Below, piece by piece: positions 1 through 9,338 of a stretch of DNA of 64,000 nucleotides. Location of the stretch: positions 186,001 to 250,000 of the forward strand of contig CAWGCJ010000004.1 in the NCBI GenBank assembly GCA_963821095.1, written 5' to 3'. The first letter of the stretch is position 1; every line of letters starts with the position of its first letter. The notes beneath the pieces were generated by a model, which was not told the DNA's origin, did no database searches, and saw only the letters and a program-made list of their open reading frames with translations. The DNA is from CAVPHV01 sp963821095. Its GTDB lineage: Bacteria > Actinomycetota > Acidimicrobiia > Spongiisociales > UBA5794. The translations under genes and the position numbers were made by a program.

Positions 1-797
1 CGACGGGGAGCCCAACGATGCCCACCGGGTGAGGATGTCGTCCAGATGGTGCGCGAGGCTCGGAGGAGCCGATGTTGGAACGACGTGCCGATCGAGGGCA
101 GCTTCGGCGGGATCGTGGAGGTCGACTCCCTCGAGCGTATCGTCACCATCCAAGCGTCGATCACCCAAGACAGCCTCCATGGGAACGGCTGGCCGGCCGG
201 AGCCACGGTCACGATCACCATGGACGATCCCGGCACCCCCGAACCGATCGACTACGAGACGCAGGCCGAGGTCACTCAGTACGGTGCCGGCCCGTTCGAC
301 ACCGAGTTCCACGTCGATCTGCAGATCGCCTTTGAGGGCCAATTCGACCTCGTTGCAGGCCACGTGTTCACCGTCACCGACGGCACGACCACCAAGGTGC
401 TCGAGGTCGCCGATGTGACCGTGACCGACAGGGACGCCGACAGCGACACCGTTACCGGCACTGCCGAGCCGGGCGCCGAGTTGATGGTGTGGGTCGATGC
501 TCCGGAGCAACCGAGCGTCCTCACTACGGCCGACGGTGTCGGCAATTGGACCGCCGACTTCTCCGGAACGTACGACCTGGGTCCCGGTACCGGCGGCGGC
601 GTGCGGCAGTTCGACGCCGATCGTGACGCGACTGAGGTGAGGTGGGAGGTGCCCAATCCGCAACTCGCCGCCAATCCGTGGCTCGACTACATCGTGGCCT
701 GGGAATGGCCGCTCGGAACATCGGTGACACTCACCGTCGATAACGACTTCGATGTCAGCCAACGGCGTGCTCCACGAAGCGACGGCGCACGGCGGAG
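1..797 (+). CDS. 5' portion of a giant secreted repeat protein, truncated by the window edge and frame-disrupted
   Basis: The window opens inside this gene, so no start or signal peptide is visible. From about base 91, frame 1 reads as an acidic, Thr/Val/Asp-rich extracellular-type sequence. It contains the unit AGHVFTVTDGTTTK (355-396), later followed by GNWTADFSG. The same unit recurs downstream as AGHVITVSDGTVTK (861-902) followed by GNWIADFSY, so this stretch and the next entry are parts of one protein. Frame 1 stops making sense after base 759. NGVLHEATAH continues in frame 2 (764-790 region) and AEQFEDTFYTRALFDL in frame 3 from 792. One extra base near 760 and one near 791 explain both shifts. 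The reading of the first 90 bases is ambiguous. The role is unknown beyond a likely cell-surface or secreted location. Confidence 0.6.
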
Positions 798-869
798 CAG
801 TTCGAGGACACCTTCTACACACGGGCTCTCTTCGATCTCATCGGCGCCTTCGACCTCCAGGCGGGTCAC

Positions 870-3800
870 GTGATCACCGTGTCGGACGGCACTGTCACCA
901 AGACCCATCAGGTGACCTCGGTCGACCTGACAGAGATCGACCTCGAGACCGACACCATGAGCGGCGTCGCGGATCCCTTCGCAGTCGTGAACGTCGAGGC
1001 TTGGACGGATGACAGCGGAGCGGGCCGCCGGGTCACGGCGGACGCTGCCGGGAACTGGATCGCCGACTTCTCCTATCAACCGACGGAAGACGACTACGAC
1101 GCCGGGATTTGGGGTTCGGTCGACCTCCAAGGCAACTACGGGTTCGGGTTCTACGAAATGGACGATGACGTCGACAACACTGGATGGGAGCAGCCGCAAG
1201 GTGCGCCGGGCATGCTGGCGGTACCAGATCTCGACGTGATCAACATCGACGCCACCGGTTTGAGTCCGGTCACATTGACCGTCGAGTCATCGGGCGGCGA
1301 GCTGCTCTACGAGGACACATTTGACGTCGTCCGCGGCGGCCAAGCCGGCGATCTCGGCGGGTTCGACTTCCCCGATCACTATCCGTTCATCAACTCCCCG
1401 ATTGGCTATCCGGGCGCCCGTGTCGACCTCAGCGGAGTGCTCGACCTTGTTCCCGGCCAGGTGATCACCTGGTCCGACATGGCGTACACGGTCGAGATGG
1501 TCGTTGCCGAGCTCGAAGTGACAGAGGTCGATGTCGATGCTGACGTGGCGCTCGGGACCATGGGGTCGTCCGCTTCGGGCGTGTGGGGTGCGCTCCAGGA
1601 CTTTGCGGCGTATGGATTCACAGATCCGGTCGGCGCCAGCGAATGGACGATGAGCTTCTGCGAAGCGGAAGCCCAATTGGCCGACGAAGACTGCGTGCCT
1701 TGGGACATCATCCAAGATGATCTCGGGCTGGTCCTGGCCTACGGCGACTCCGGTTTCCGCAGCTACACGGGTGCGGTCTGGGATCTGCGCCCAGTCATCA
1801 CCGAGCTGACGTTCCCCACCGAGCCGGTCGAGACTGGGACACCGGTCGAGCTGTCGGCAGTATTCGCAGACCTCGAGGTGCCGGATTCTCACACCGCCGC
1901 CATTGACTGGGGCGACGGGACTGCTGTCGAGGAGGTTGGGGTCACCGCGGGTGCCCGCCCTGGCAGCGGTGGAACGGTGACCGGTACGCACATCTACGCG
2001 ACAGCAGGATCCTACGAGTTGACGCTGATGGTTATTGATGGAGCTGGAGACACTGATTCGGTGACTGCGCCGGTAGGGGTGCTCCTCAATGAGCCACCGA
2101 TCTCACACGACGACGAGTACTTCATGACCCAGGGGGACACGTTGGTTGGCCAGGCGGGCGCACAGTGGTACTACAACTCTGAGCTGATCAACAGCTCCGG
2201 CGGCGGCGCCGATCCCCTCCAGACGCCGTCCGCAGTCACGGTCGATGATGCCGGGAACGCTTATGTGACTGGATTCGACAGCAGCAACGTGTTCAGAGTG
2301 ACCCCACAGGGCGCGGTAACGTTGCTGATCGGTCCGGAGGGTGACGGTGTCCAGCAGCTGACGGGCCCAACCGACGTTGCCGTTGATCCGAGCGGGAACC
2401 TGTTTGTCACTGGCGGGCGTAGCCACAATCTGTTCCGCATCGCACCGGACGGCACGATCACCCTCGTCCCGGTGGACTACGGGATCGGTCATCCCCGTTC
2501 TGTCGCTGTCGCTCCCGATGGCATCATCTATGTGGCGGTGTTCTTCTCGGAGTCGAACGAGTCTATGGTCTTCCGGACCTACCCCTCGCTCGGCTCGAGC
2601 GGGGCCTTCGCCGGGCCATTCCCCGGCGACATCTATCCCGGCGGCATTGCCACCGACGGAGGTGGCTACCTCTGGGTCGCCGCCCCCGAGATCGATCGGC
2701 TCTATCGGATCGCGCCATCAGGGGGCGTCCACTTCTTCACGGATGTGCCGGGAGCGTGTGCGATCGCGACGTTTGGTGAGACCGCCTACGTGGCCACCTT
2801 CCAGAATCAGGTGTGGTCGGTCACGGCCGATGTCGTGGTCGCCGAACTGATGGACCAAGCGGGGGACGGCATCACACCACTGCTCGAGCCACGCAGTGTC
2901 GGCGTCGATGACTCGGGCGCCATTTATGTGACGAGTCATGGATCTCACAGCGTCTTCCGGCTCCGACCGGACGGCTCAGCGATGCGTGTCATGGGGGTGA
3001 CGGCGAACCATCTCGCAGTCACGCCAGGCGGGACACTCTATGTGAGCGATGAGGACAACGACATCTTCTACCGAGGAGGCCGGTCCGATGGGGTGTTGGA
3101 CAACGATTGGGATTCGGATGGGGATCCGATCTCGGCAGTGTTGGTGGACGACGTCGACCATGGCACGCTGACTCTGAATTCGGATGGGTCGCTTGTCTAC
3201 ACGCCGGACCCGGACTGGTCCGGAACGGACTCGTTCACCTATGTCGCCCACGACGCGTTCGTCGACTCGGCCCTCGCCACCGTTACCTTGACAGTGGAGT
3301 CGGCAGGAGTGGGTTATTGGCCCTTGGATGACGGTGACGGTTCGGTGGCGTCTGACGCTTCGGGTCGTGGCCACGACGGCACGGTGGTTGGAGCGTCGTG
3401 GATTGATGGATTGTCCAGTGGTGCGCTGTCGTTCGATGGGGTCGACGACGTGGTAGCCGTCCCCGTCCATAGTGATTTCTACCCCGCGGACGCGGTCACC
3501 GTCGAAGCCTGGGTCAAACTAGATCAGCTCCCCGACGCGGGGAGCGGTGGCACGATTCTGCTGAATGGCCGCGCCGATGGACAGACGTGGAGTTATCACC
3601 TGAATGTGACCGACGACGGTCGTGCTCGCTGGTCGATCAAAACCGCAACCTCGGCCATCGTCGCGGTGGTGTCCGATCCGGCCCTGGTGTCGGGACGTTG
3701 GTATCACCTTGCCGGAACCTATGACAGCGCCACGTTGCGCCTCTACGTCAACGGTGCCCTCGTCGGGGAAACCAGCGCCACTGGGGGCCTCTACTCCCCG

Positions 3801-6623
3801 TCCCGGTATCCGCTCACCCTCGGTGCCTCCTACTACTTCGCCGAGCTACGTAATGGCATTGCTGGCAACCTCGACGAGGTTGCCGTGCATGTCCGGGCTC
3901 TCGAGGCTGGTGAACTCGTGGACAACTACACAGCGTTGGCGAATGAGCCCCCTGTTGGGGTCGATGACGACTACACGGTGCTGGAGGGTTCTACCCTGAC
4001 GGTTGCCGCACCTGGGGTGTTGGGCAACGACACCGATCCTGGGACTGAACCCCTCATCGCTGAGTTGGTCGATGGCGCTGCCCACGGGACGTTGACGTTC
4101 ACCGATGACGGATCGTTCACCTACCAGCCTGATGCTGGCTTCGTCGGTGACGACACCTTCACCTATGCCGCCATCGACATTGTGGGACAGTCCGCGCTCG
4201 AGACGACAGCAACGATCACTGTTGAGCCTCTCAATGCGGCGCCAACAGCAGTGAGCGATGAGTACTTCGTTGTCCGCAACACCGCAACAGCCGTTGCTGC
4301 GCCGGGCGTGCTTGGCAACGATTCGGACCCGAATCTCGATGCACTGTCTGCGCTACTCGTCACGGCTACTGAGCACGGAGTCGTCTCCCTGGATCCGGAT
4401 GGATCGTTCACCTACGAGCCCGAGACAGGGTTCGAGGGCACAGACAGCTTCACGTATGTTGCTGACGACGGCGAGTTCCAGTCCGAAGTGGCGACGGTGA
4501 GCTTGGTCGTTCATCGGCCGACGGTCTTCAGTACCAGCGTCTATCCGCCGAGCAGCGTCTACGTCCCGGTCTCCGGAGTCGAAGGCCGATCGATCAGTGC
4601 GGTAGCCAGAATGTACGGTGGCCCTCCGGGACGAAGCACGCGTGCCGTGGTGTATCTCCATCGGCTGAGATCGGACGGTGTGTGGCGGACGGTGGACGCG
4701 GAGGCAGTGTGGCTCCGTGACGGAGAAGCGTGCAACGTCAGCTTCTACTACCGGTTCTCTGGCAGCGACTTGTACGGAGTGACTTGGAAGACCGAGGTTG
4801 TCGTCGACGGCGCGCCGATGGCCGAGTCGTCCACGGCTCGGACTTCTGTACGCAAGGACGGCAGCTGGGACCGCCGAAGTTGGTTCTCCTTCAGGCTCTG
4901 GTCGCCGGTCGACATGCTTGTCACCGATCCATTGGGGCGTCGGATCGGAACCACGCCGGACGGGGAGATCGTCAACGAGATTCCCGACGCCACCTACTCG
5001 GGACCGGAATCGGAGCCGGAGGAAGTCAATATCCCAGATCCGCTCGAGGGGGACTACACGGTTCTCCTCACGGCCACCGGCACGGGGGACTACACCTTGG
5101 TCTGGAGCGGGGTGGGCGATGACGAGGGTGAAGTGGTAATCCAGGAGATCCAGGGCACCGTGAGTGCCGGCGACGAGCTGACCTACGATGTCGATCTCGA
5201 CATCCCCGCCGTGCCCGTCGCCAATGATGACGCCTACTCGACGGATGAGGACGCACCGCTCACCGTCGACCCAGCCGGTGTGCTCGACAACGACGTGGAC
5301 GAAGACGGCGACCCGCTCACCGCGATCCTCGTCACCGGCCCCGAGCACGGCACGCTTACATTCGCTGACGACGGGTCCTTCACCTACACGCCGAACGCCG
5401 ACTGGTACGGGACGGACACCTTTACCTACCTGGCTGACGACGGGCAATTCGACTCGAACGAGGCCACCGTCACGATCGAGGTGACGGCCGTCAACGACCC
5501 GCCCGTCGGAATCGCGACGCCGGCCGAGCGGACCGTCCAGTACAGCGATGCCATGGCGCCGATCACGATCGCAGTGGACGACATCGACTCGATGTCGGTG
5601 ATGGCGACCGCAACTGGTCTGCCCGATGGGGTCATCCTCACCGGGAGTCCCTGCGACCTGCCATGCGACCTCATGCTCAGCGGTACGGTGACCGACGGCG
5701 CCGGGTCCTACGAAGCCGTGGTCACGCTCGTCGACGATGGCGGCGCCACCAGCGACCCGCCGGTGACGATCATCGTCGAACCCGAGGACGCCTCGATTGC
5801 CTTCCACGGCGGCAACCCGGTGGCGGTGCGGGTCGAGAGCGCCGGCGGGGAGAGCGGAACCTTCAACCTCATGGTGAGGGTGAGAGAAGCCGAACCCGAC
5901 ACGGCCCTCGGTAGCGTGTGGCCGGGGGATATCAACCACGCCGATGTGGCGATGCAGCTCGCCCCGGTGGGGCCCGGCTCTCCTGCGGAACCGATCGGTG
6001 CCTGCGAGCGGCGCCTGGACGGCGACGGGTACGACCAGGAACTGACGGTGATGTGCGCCTTCGACGAGGTACCCGTCAACGCCTACACCCTGGCGGTCAC
6101 CGTAGGTGGTGGCTTCTACGCCGGAGATGCCGAGGACATCGTGGTCGTGTACGACCCGAGCCTTGGGTACACCACGGGCGGCGGCAGCTTCCTGTGGCCC
6201 GGCACCGACGAGGTGGTCAATTTCGGCTACACGATGAAGTACAACAAGAAGGGTCAGAAGGTGAAGGGCAGCCTGCTGCTCATCCGCCACGTGGCCGACG
6301 GTTCGATCTATCGGGTCAAGTCGAATGCCCTGTACGGGCTGGCGTTGGGTGAAGGCGACGGATTTGGGTGGGCGTCGTTCAGCGGCAAGTCAACCTATCT
6401 CGATCCAACGATGCCTGATCCCGAAGGCAATCACGACTTCGTCGTGTACGTCGAGGATCGCAACGAGCCGGGCGATGGTGTCGACCGGTTCTGGATCGAG
6501 ATGCACGACAAAGACAACGCTGTGATCCCGGCCCTTTCAATGGATCGCGGAGCAGCCGATCATGCGGTGCCGATCGAGGGCGGCAACCTGGTCGTTCCGC
6601 ACCGCGCCGCCAAGATGAAGTAG
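870..6623 (+). CDS. Giant secreted multidomain protein: PKD, NHL propeller, LamG-like and tandem-95/cadherin-like repeats
   Basis: About 1,917 codons are open from here. The GTG at 870 is an internal valine of the unit shared with the previous entry, so the true start lies upstream of the window. Domains in order, counted from 870: a beta-rich repeat region (1-300); a PKD domain (about 309-407, with AAIDWGDGT); an NHL/SMP-30-like six-bladed stretch (450-737, with TDVAVDPSGNLFVTGG); tandem-95/cadherin-like repeat 1 (740-808); a LamG/concanavalin-like domain (813-1023, with GALSFDGVDDVVAVP); tandem-95 repeats 2 and 3 (1026-1214, each with the VLGND ... GTLTF ... GSFTY pattern); repeat 4 (1448-1543); a putative Ig domain (1545-1639); and a C-terminal beta domain (1767-1917). 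The ending resembles the 'post-COAP-1' type domain known in such proteins, a name recalled rather than checked. No LPXTG-type signal or C-terminal membrane helix is visible. A role in adhesion or matrix binding is inferred. Confidence 0.85.
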   Translation: MITVSDGTVTKTHQVTSVDLTEIDLETDTMSGVADPFAVVNVEAWTDDSGAGRRVTADAAGNWIADFSYQPTEDDYDAGIWGSVDLQGNYGFGFYEMDDDVDNTGWEQPQGAPGMLAVPDLDVINIDATGLSPVTLTVESSGGELLYEDTFDVVRGGQAGDLGGFDFPDHYPFINSPIGYPGARVDLSGVLDLVPGQVITWSDMAYTVEMVVAELEVTEVDVDADVALGTMGSSASGVWGALQDFAAYGFTDPVGASEWTMSFCEAEAQLADEDCVPWDIIQDDLGLVLAYGDSGFRSYTGAVWDLRPVITELTFPTEPVETGTPVELSAVFADLEVPDSHTAAIDWGDGTAVEEVGVTAGARPGSGGTVTGTHIYATAGSYELTLMVIDGAGDTDSVTAPVGVLLNEPPISHDDEYFMTQGDTLVGQAGAQWYYNSELINSSGGGADPLQTPSAVTVDDAGNAYVTGFDSSNVFRVTPQGAVTLLIGPEGDGVQQLTGPTDVAVDPSGNLFVTGGRSHNLFRIAPDGTITLVPVDYGIGHPRSVAVAPDGIIYVAVFFSESNESMVFRTYPSLGSSGAFAGPFPGDIYPGGIATDGGGYLWVAAPEIDRLYRIAPSGGVHFFTDVPGACAIATFGETAYVATFQNQVWSVTADVVVAELMDQAGDGITPLLEPRSVGVDDSGAIYVTSHGSHSVFRLRPDGSAMRVMGVTANHLAVTPGGTLYVSDEDNDIFYRGGRSDGVLDNDWDSDGDPISAVLVDDVDHGTLTLNSDGSLVYTPDPDWSGTDSFTYVAHDAFVDSALATVTLTVESAGVGYWPLDDGDGSVASDASGRGHDGTVVGASWIDGLSSGALSFDGVDDVVAVPVHSDFYPADAVTVEAWVKLDQLPDAGSGGTILLNGRADGQTWSYHLNVTDDGRARWSIKTATSAIVAVVSDPALVSGRWYHLAGTYDSATLRLYVNGALVGETSATGGLYSPSRYPLTLGASYYFAELRNGIAGNLDEVAVHVRALEAGELVDNYTALANEPPVGVDDDYTVLEGSTLTVAAPGVLGNDTDPGTEPLIAELVDGAAHGTLTFTDDGSFTYQPDAGFVGDDTFTYAAIDIVGQSALETTATITVEPLNAAPTAVSDEYFVVRNTATAVAAPGVLGNDSDPNLDALSALLVTATEHGVVSLDPDGSFTYEPETGFEGTDSFTYVADDGEFQSEVATVSLVVHRPTVFSTSVYPPSSVYVPVSGVEGRSISAVARMYGGPPGRSTRAVVYLHRLRSDGVWRTVDAEAVWLRDGEACNVSFYYRFSGSDLYGVTWKTEVVVDGAPMAESSTARTSVRKDGSWDRRSWFSFRLWSPVDMLVTDPLGRRIGTTPDGEIVNEIPDATYSGPESEPEEVNIPDPLEGDYTVLLTATGTGDYTLVWSGVGDDEGEVVIQEIQGTVSAGDELTYDVDLDIPAVPVANDDAYSTDEDAPLTVDPAGVLDNDVDEDGDPLTAILVTGPEHGTLTFADDGSFTYTPNADWYGTDTFTYLADDGQFDSNEATVTIEVTAVNDPPVGIATPAERTVQYSDAMAPITIAVDDIDSMSVMATATGLPDGVILTGSPCDLPCDLMLSGTVTDGAGSYEAVVTLVDDGGATSDPPVTIIVEPEDASIAFHGGNPVAVRVESAGGESGTFNLMVRVREAEPDTALGSVWPGDINHADVAMQLAPVGPGSPAEPIGACERRLDGDGYDQELTVMCAFDEVPVNAYTLAVTVGGGFYAGDAEDIVVVYDPSLGYTTGGGSFLWPGTDEVVNFGYTMKYNKKGQKVKGSLLLIRHVADGSIYRVKSNALYGLALGEGDGFGWASFSGKSTYLDPTMPDPEGNHDFVVYVEDRNEPGDGVDRFWIEMHDKDNAVIPALSMDRGAADHAVPIEGGNLVVPHRAAKMK

Positions 6624-6628
6624 GAAGT

Positions 6629-6659
6629 GGTGCGGCGGGGTCCCAGGCTCCGCCGCACC
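6629..6659 (+). terminator. Hairpin terminator after the giant secreted protein
   Basis: A perfect 10-bp GC-rich stem (6629-6638 pairing with 6650-6659) closes an 11-base loop five bases after the stop codon. There is no U-tract, as is common in high-GC actinobacteria. Confidence 0.6.
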
Positions 6660-6801
6660 GGAAGACTGCGTTGACCTTCATGGTGGGTGTAACCACGAGT
6701 CGAGCCGATTCGCAAGCCGATTGACGCGCCGGGGACAGTCGGAAGAGCGGGGCCCCAGTCCCATCGGCCCGTGCACTTCTTGTCTCACCCTCCTCGTATC
6801 A

Positions 6802-6817
6802 TCGAACGTATGTTCGA
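6802..6817 (+). promoter_or_regulatory. SOS box (LexA operator) overlapping the DUF222/HNH start
   Basis: The sequence TCGAAC-GTAT-GTTCGA is a perfect match to the mycobacterial/actinobacterial SOS consensus TCGAAC-N4-GTTCGA. The symmetry extends one base further on each side (6801-6818). It lies exactly at the beginning of the DUF222/HNH gene, and an ATG (6810-6812) sits in its centre. LexA binding here would block transcription until DNA damage. Confidence 0.8.
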
Positions 6818-8036
6818 TATGCTGGAAGAAGCCGAGACACTTCAAGACCGAGGCCTGGATCCTGCGCTGCAGATACGGCTGGCCCTGGCGGTGCTAGCGG
6901 CCGAAAACCGAGACGACTGGACCGGTTCTGCTCTCTCGGAGCGGGTGGCGGAAATGGCCGAGTTGCGGGAACGGCTGGATGCCGAGTTCCTGCGCCTTCT
7001 CGGCCGTTGGGACCGGGATCGGTCCTGGGAAGCCGACGGTTCGCTCTCGGCACCCGCTTGGCTCGCTCATCGAACGCCGATGGCACTCCGAGACGCGAGG
7101 CAGCTCACCAAGGCCGCCCGCCTGGTCGACGGCCACGATGCCCTCGCCGGCGCTCTTGGCGATGGCGCGACGACCGCGCCTCATGTTCAGGCTCTCTCCC
7201 GGGTGGTTTCAAAGGCCCGCGAAGCGCTGTTCGCCGATCACGAAGCCACGCTCGTGGAACAGGCCACGCAACTACCAATTCGTGACTTCACCACGTTGAC
7301 GTCCCGCTGGGCGGCGATGGCCGACGATGCTCTCGCCGCCGACACCCACGAGAAGAAATGGGAGCGGCGTCACTTGCACGCCTCGGTGACGATGGACGGC
7401 TGGGTTGCCGGCTCCTTTCTCCTCGACCCCACGGCGGGCCAAGGCTTGATTGCCGTGCTCGACCATCTGGCACCCCCGGATCCCGAGGACGCCCTCGACG
7501 GGCCGCGGTCCCTGTCACAGCGCCGAGCCGACGCCCTCGTCGATCTGACCACCTGGCACCAAAGCGGTGCGAAACCAGCAGGGAACCCTCCCAACCTCAA
7601 TGCCGTCGTCGACGTCGGCGTTCTCGGCGTTGACCCCCTCGCGGCACTGCTGCAACGGCGCGATCTCGAGGGCATCGGGGCTATCACTCAAGCCACATTG
7701 GAGCAGATCGGATGCTCGGCAATGGTGACTCGGGTTGTGATGGCCGGCGAATCCATCGTGCTCGACATGGGTCGCAAGGTGCGGCTCGCCACCGCCGCCC
7801 AACGCCGGGCGCTGGCCGTTCGGGACCAACACTGTCGGTTCCCCAGCTGCCGCCGCCGGCCACAGTGGTGCGATGCCCACCACATCGAGTCCTGGCTGTT
7901 CGGTGGGCCGACCGACCTCCCGAACCTCATCCTGCTCTGCCGTCGTCACCACACCCTCATCCACCAGACCCGCTGGACCATCACCGGCAAGGCCGACGGA
8001 TCCGTCGCCTTCACCCATCCGGCCCGCGCTCCGTGA
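6810..8036 (+). CDS. DUF222 / HNH endonuclease (13E12-repeat family)
   Basis: A protein of about 408 residues with an N-terminal helical DUF222 region and a C-terminal HNH nuclease. The HNH part shows RDQHCRFPSCRRRPQWC, then DAHHIESW, an asparagine in DLPNLILLC, and CRRHHTLIHQ, which together give the zinc-binding cysteines and the catalytic His-Asn-His core. The family is abundant and repetitive in actinobacteria and is presumed to cut DNA. It often lies under SOS control, and here a perfect SOS box overlaps the proposed start. Alternative in-frame starts are ATG 6771, upstream of the box, and ATG 6819. The position of the operator favours a start at or after 6810 with a very short leader. 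It stands alone between a terminator and an unrelated hydrolase gene. Confidence 0.88.
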   Translation: MFDMLEEAETLQDRGLDPALQIRLALAVLAAENRDDWTGSALSERVAEMAELRERLDAEFLRLLGRWDRDRSWEADGSLSAPAWLAHRTPMALRDARQLTKAARLVDGHDALAGALGDGATTAPHVQALSRVVSKAREALFADHEATLVEQATQLPIRDFTTLTSRWAAMADDALAADTHEKKWERRHLHASVTMDGWVAGSFLLDPTAGQGLIAVLDHLAPPDPEDALDGPRSLSQRRADALVDLTTWHQSGAKPAGNPPNLNAVVDVGVLGVDPLAALLQRRDLEGIGAITQATLEQIGCSAMVTRVVMAGESIVLDMGRKVRLATAAQRRALAVRDQHCRFPSCRRRPQWCDAHHIESWLFGGPTDLPNLILLCRRHHTLIHQTRWTITGKADGSVAFTHPARAP

Positions 8037-8063
8037 TCGGACCTGATGTGGCAAGGTGACGCC

Positions 8064-9297
8064 ATGAGAACTGAGCGCATCACCTTTCCCAATGGACGCG
8101 GCCAGATGCTGGCCGGACGGATCGACTACCCGGTGGCGGGTGAACCCCTCGCCTATGCCCTCTATGCCCACTGCTTCACCTGCAACAAGAACCTGCGGGC
8201 CATCGGACGGATCTCCCAGACCCTGGCGCTCCACGGCATCGCCACCCTGCGATTCGACTTCACCGGGCTGGGCGATAGCGAGGGTGACTTCTCCAAACGA
8301 ACTTCACGTCCAGCGTTGCCGATCTCCGCCGGGCCGCTCGCCTACATGGCGGAGCACCACGCCGCACCCGAAGTCCTCATCGGTCATTCGCTCGGAGGTG
8401 CGGTGGCGCTTGCAGCGGGCGGATCGATCGACTCGGTGCGCGCCGTCGTCACGATTGCCGCCCCGGCGAATCCGGAACACCTCAAGCGCCACATCGCCTC
8501 AGACCTGGACATCATCGAGGCGGACGGGCAAGGCCGACGTCTTCCTCGCCGGACGCCCCTTCACGATCCGGCAACAGCTGATCGAAGACGTCGAGCACGT
8601 CCGTCTCGCCGACGACATCACCGCGCTGCGGCGCCCGCTGCTCGTGCTCCACTCACCGATCGACAACACCGTCGGGGTCGAGAACGCCGCCGAGATCCTC
8701 GATCACGCCAAGCATCCCAAGAGCTTCATCTCGCTCGACAAGGCGGATCACCTCATCACCGAGGATGATGACGCCCGCTACGTCGCCGAAGTCATCTGCT
8801 CGTGGGCCAATCGCTACACCACCGGCGACCTGACGGCGCACTCCCAGCCCGACTTCCTCATCGACGCACCAGAGAGCGTCACCGTGGTTCGTACCGAACA
8901 GGGCTTCCGAACCGACATCGTGTCCAACGGGTTCGCCCTCGTTGCCGACGAGCCGGCTTCGGTAGGCGGCACCAATACCGGCCCCACCCCATACGACTAC
9001 CTGCTCACCGCCCTCGGCAGCTGCACGTCGATGACGCTGCGGATGTACGCCGATCGGAAGAACTGGCCGCTCGAGACGATCACGGTCCGCCTCACCCACC
9101 ACAAAGTGCACGTTCGCGACTGTGCCCGGTGTGAGTCCGAGGCGGGCTTCGTCGACCACATCGATCGCGAGATCACCGTGACCGGACCGCTCGACGATGA
9201 CCAGCAGCAGCGCCTTGGGGAAATCGCCAACCGTTGTCCGGTCCACAAGACGCTGCACGGTGAGGTCGTGGTGAACGACCAACTCATATTGGGCTAG
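8064..9297 (+). CDS. Alpha/beta hydrolase-OsmC fusion protein (three frame disruptions)
   Basis: The N-terminal half is a serine hydrolase with the nucleophile elbow IGHSLGGAVAL, an early FDFTGLGDSEGDFS segment and a catalytic His in KADHLITEDDDA. The C-terminal half (from about 8860) is an OsmC/Ohr-type domain with redox cysteines in LGSCTSMTLRMYA and NRCPVHKTLHGEV, expected to reduce organic hydroperoxides or act on thiols. Such fusions are a known family of about 400 residues. Three one-base defects break the frame. A base is missing near 8296: TNFTSSVADLRRAAR is legible only in frame 2. One C is extra near 8341, just before YMAEHHAAPEVLIG. One G is extra in the GGG at 8526-8528, after which KADVFLAGRPF resumes. 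As written the protein would not be made. Base-calling error is the simplest explanation. Confidence 0.8.
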
Positions 9298-9338
9298 ATG
9301 GTTTCTCCCATGCGCCGAGCCTTTGGTAGCTTGTGCGT

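Noticed and set aside
4353..6290. A 645-codon open frame on the minus strand inside the giant secreted protein gene
   Set aside because: It is antisense to clear PKD/tandem-95 coding sequence and reads as Arg/His/Gly-rich text with no domain. It is a high-GC shadow frame.
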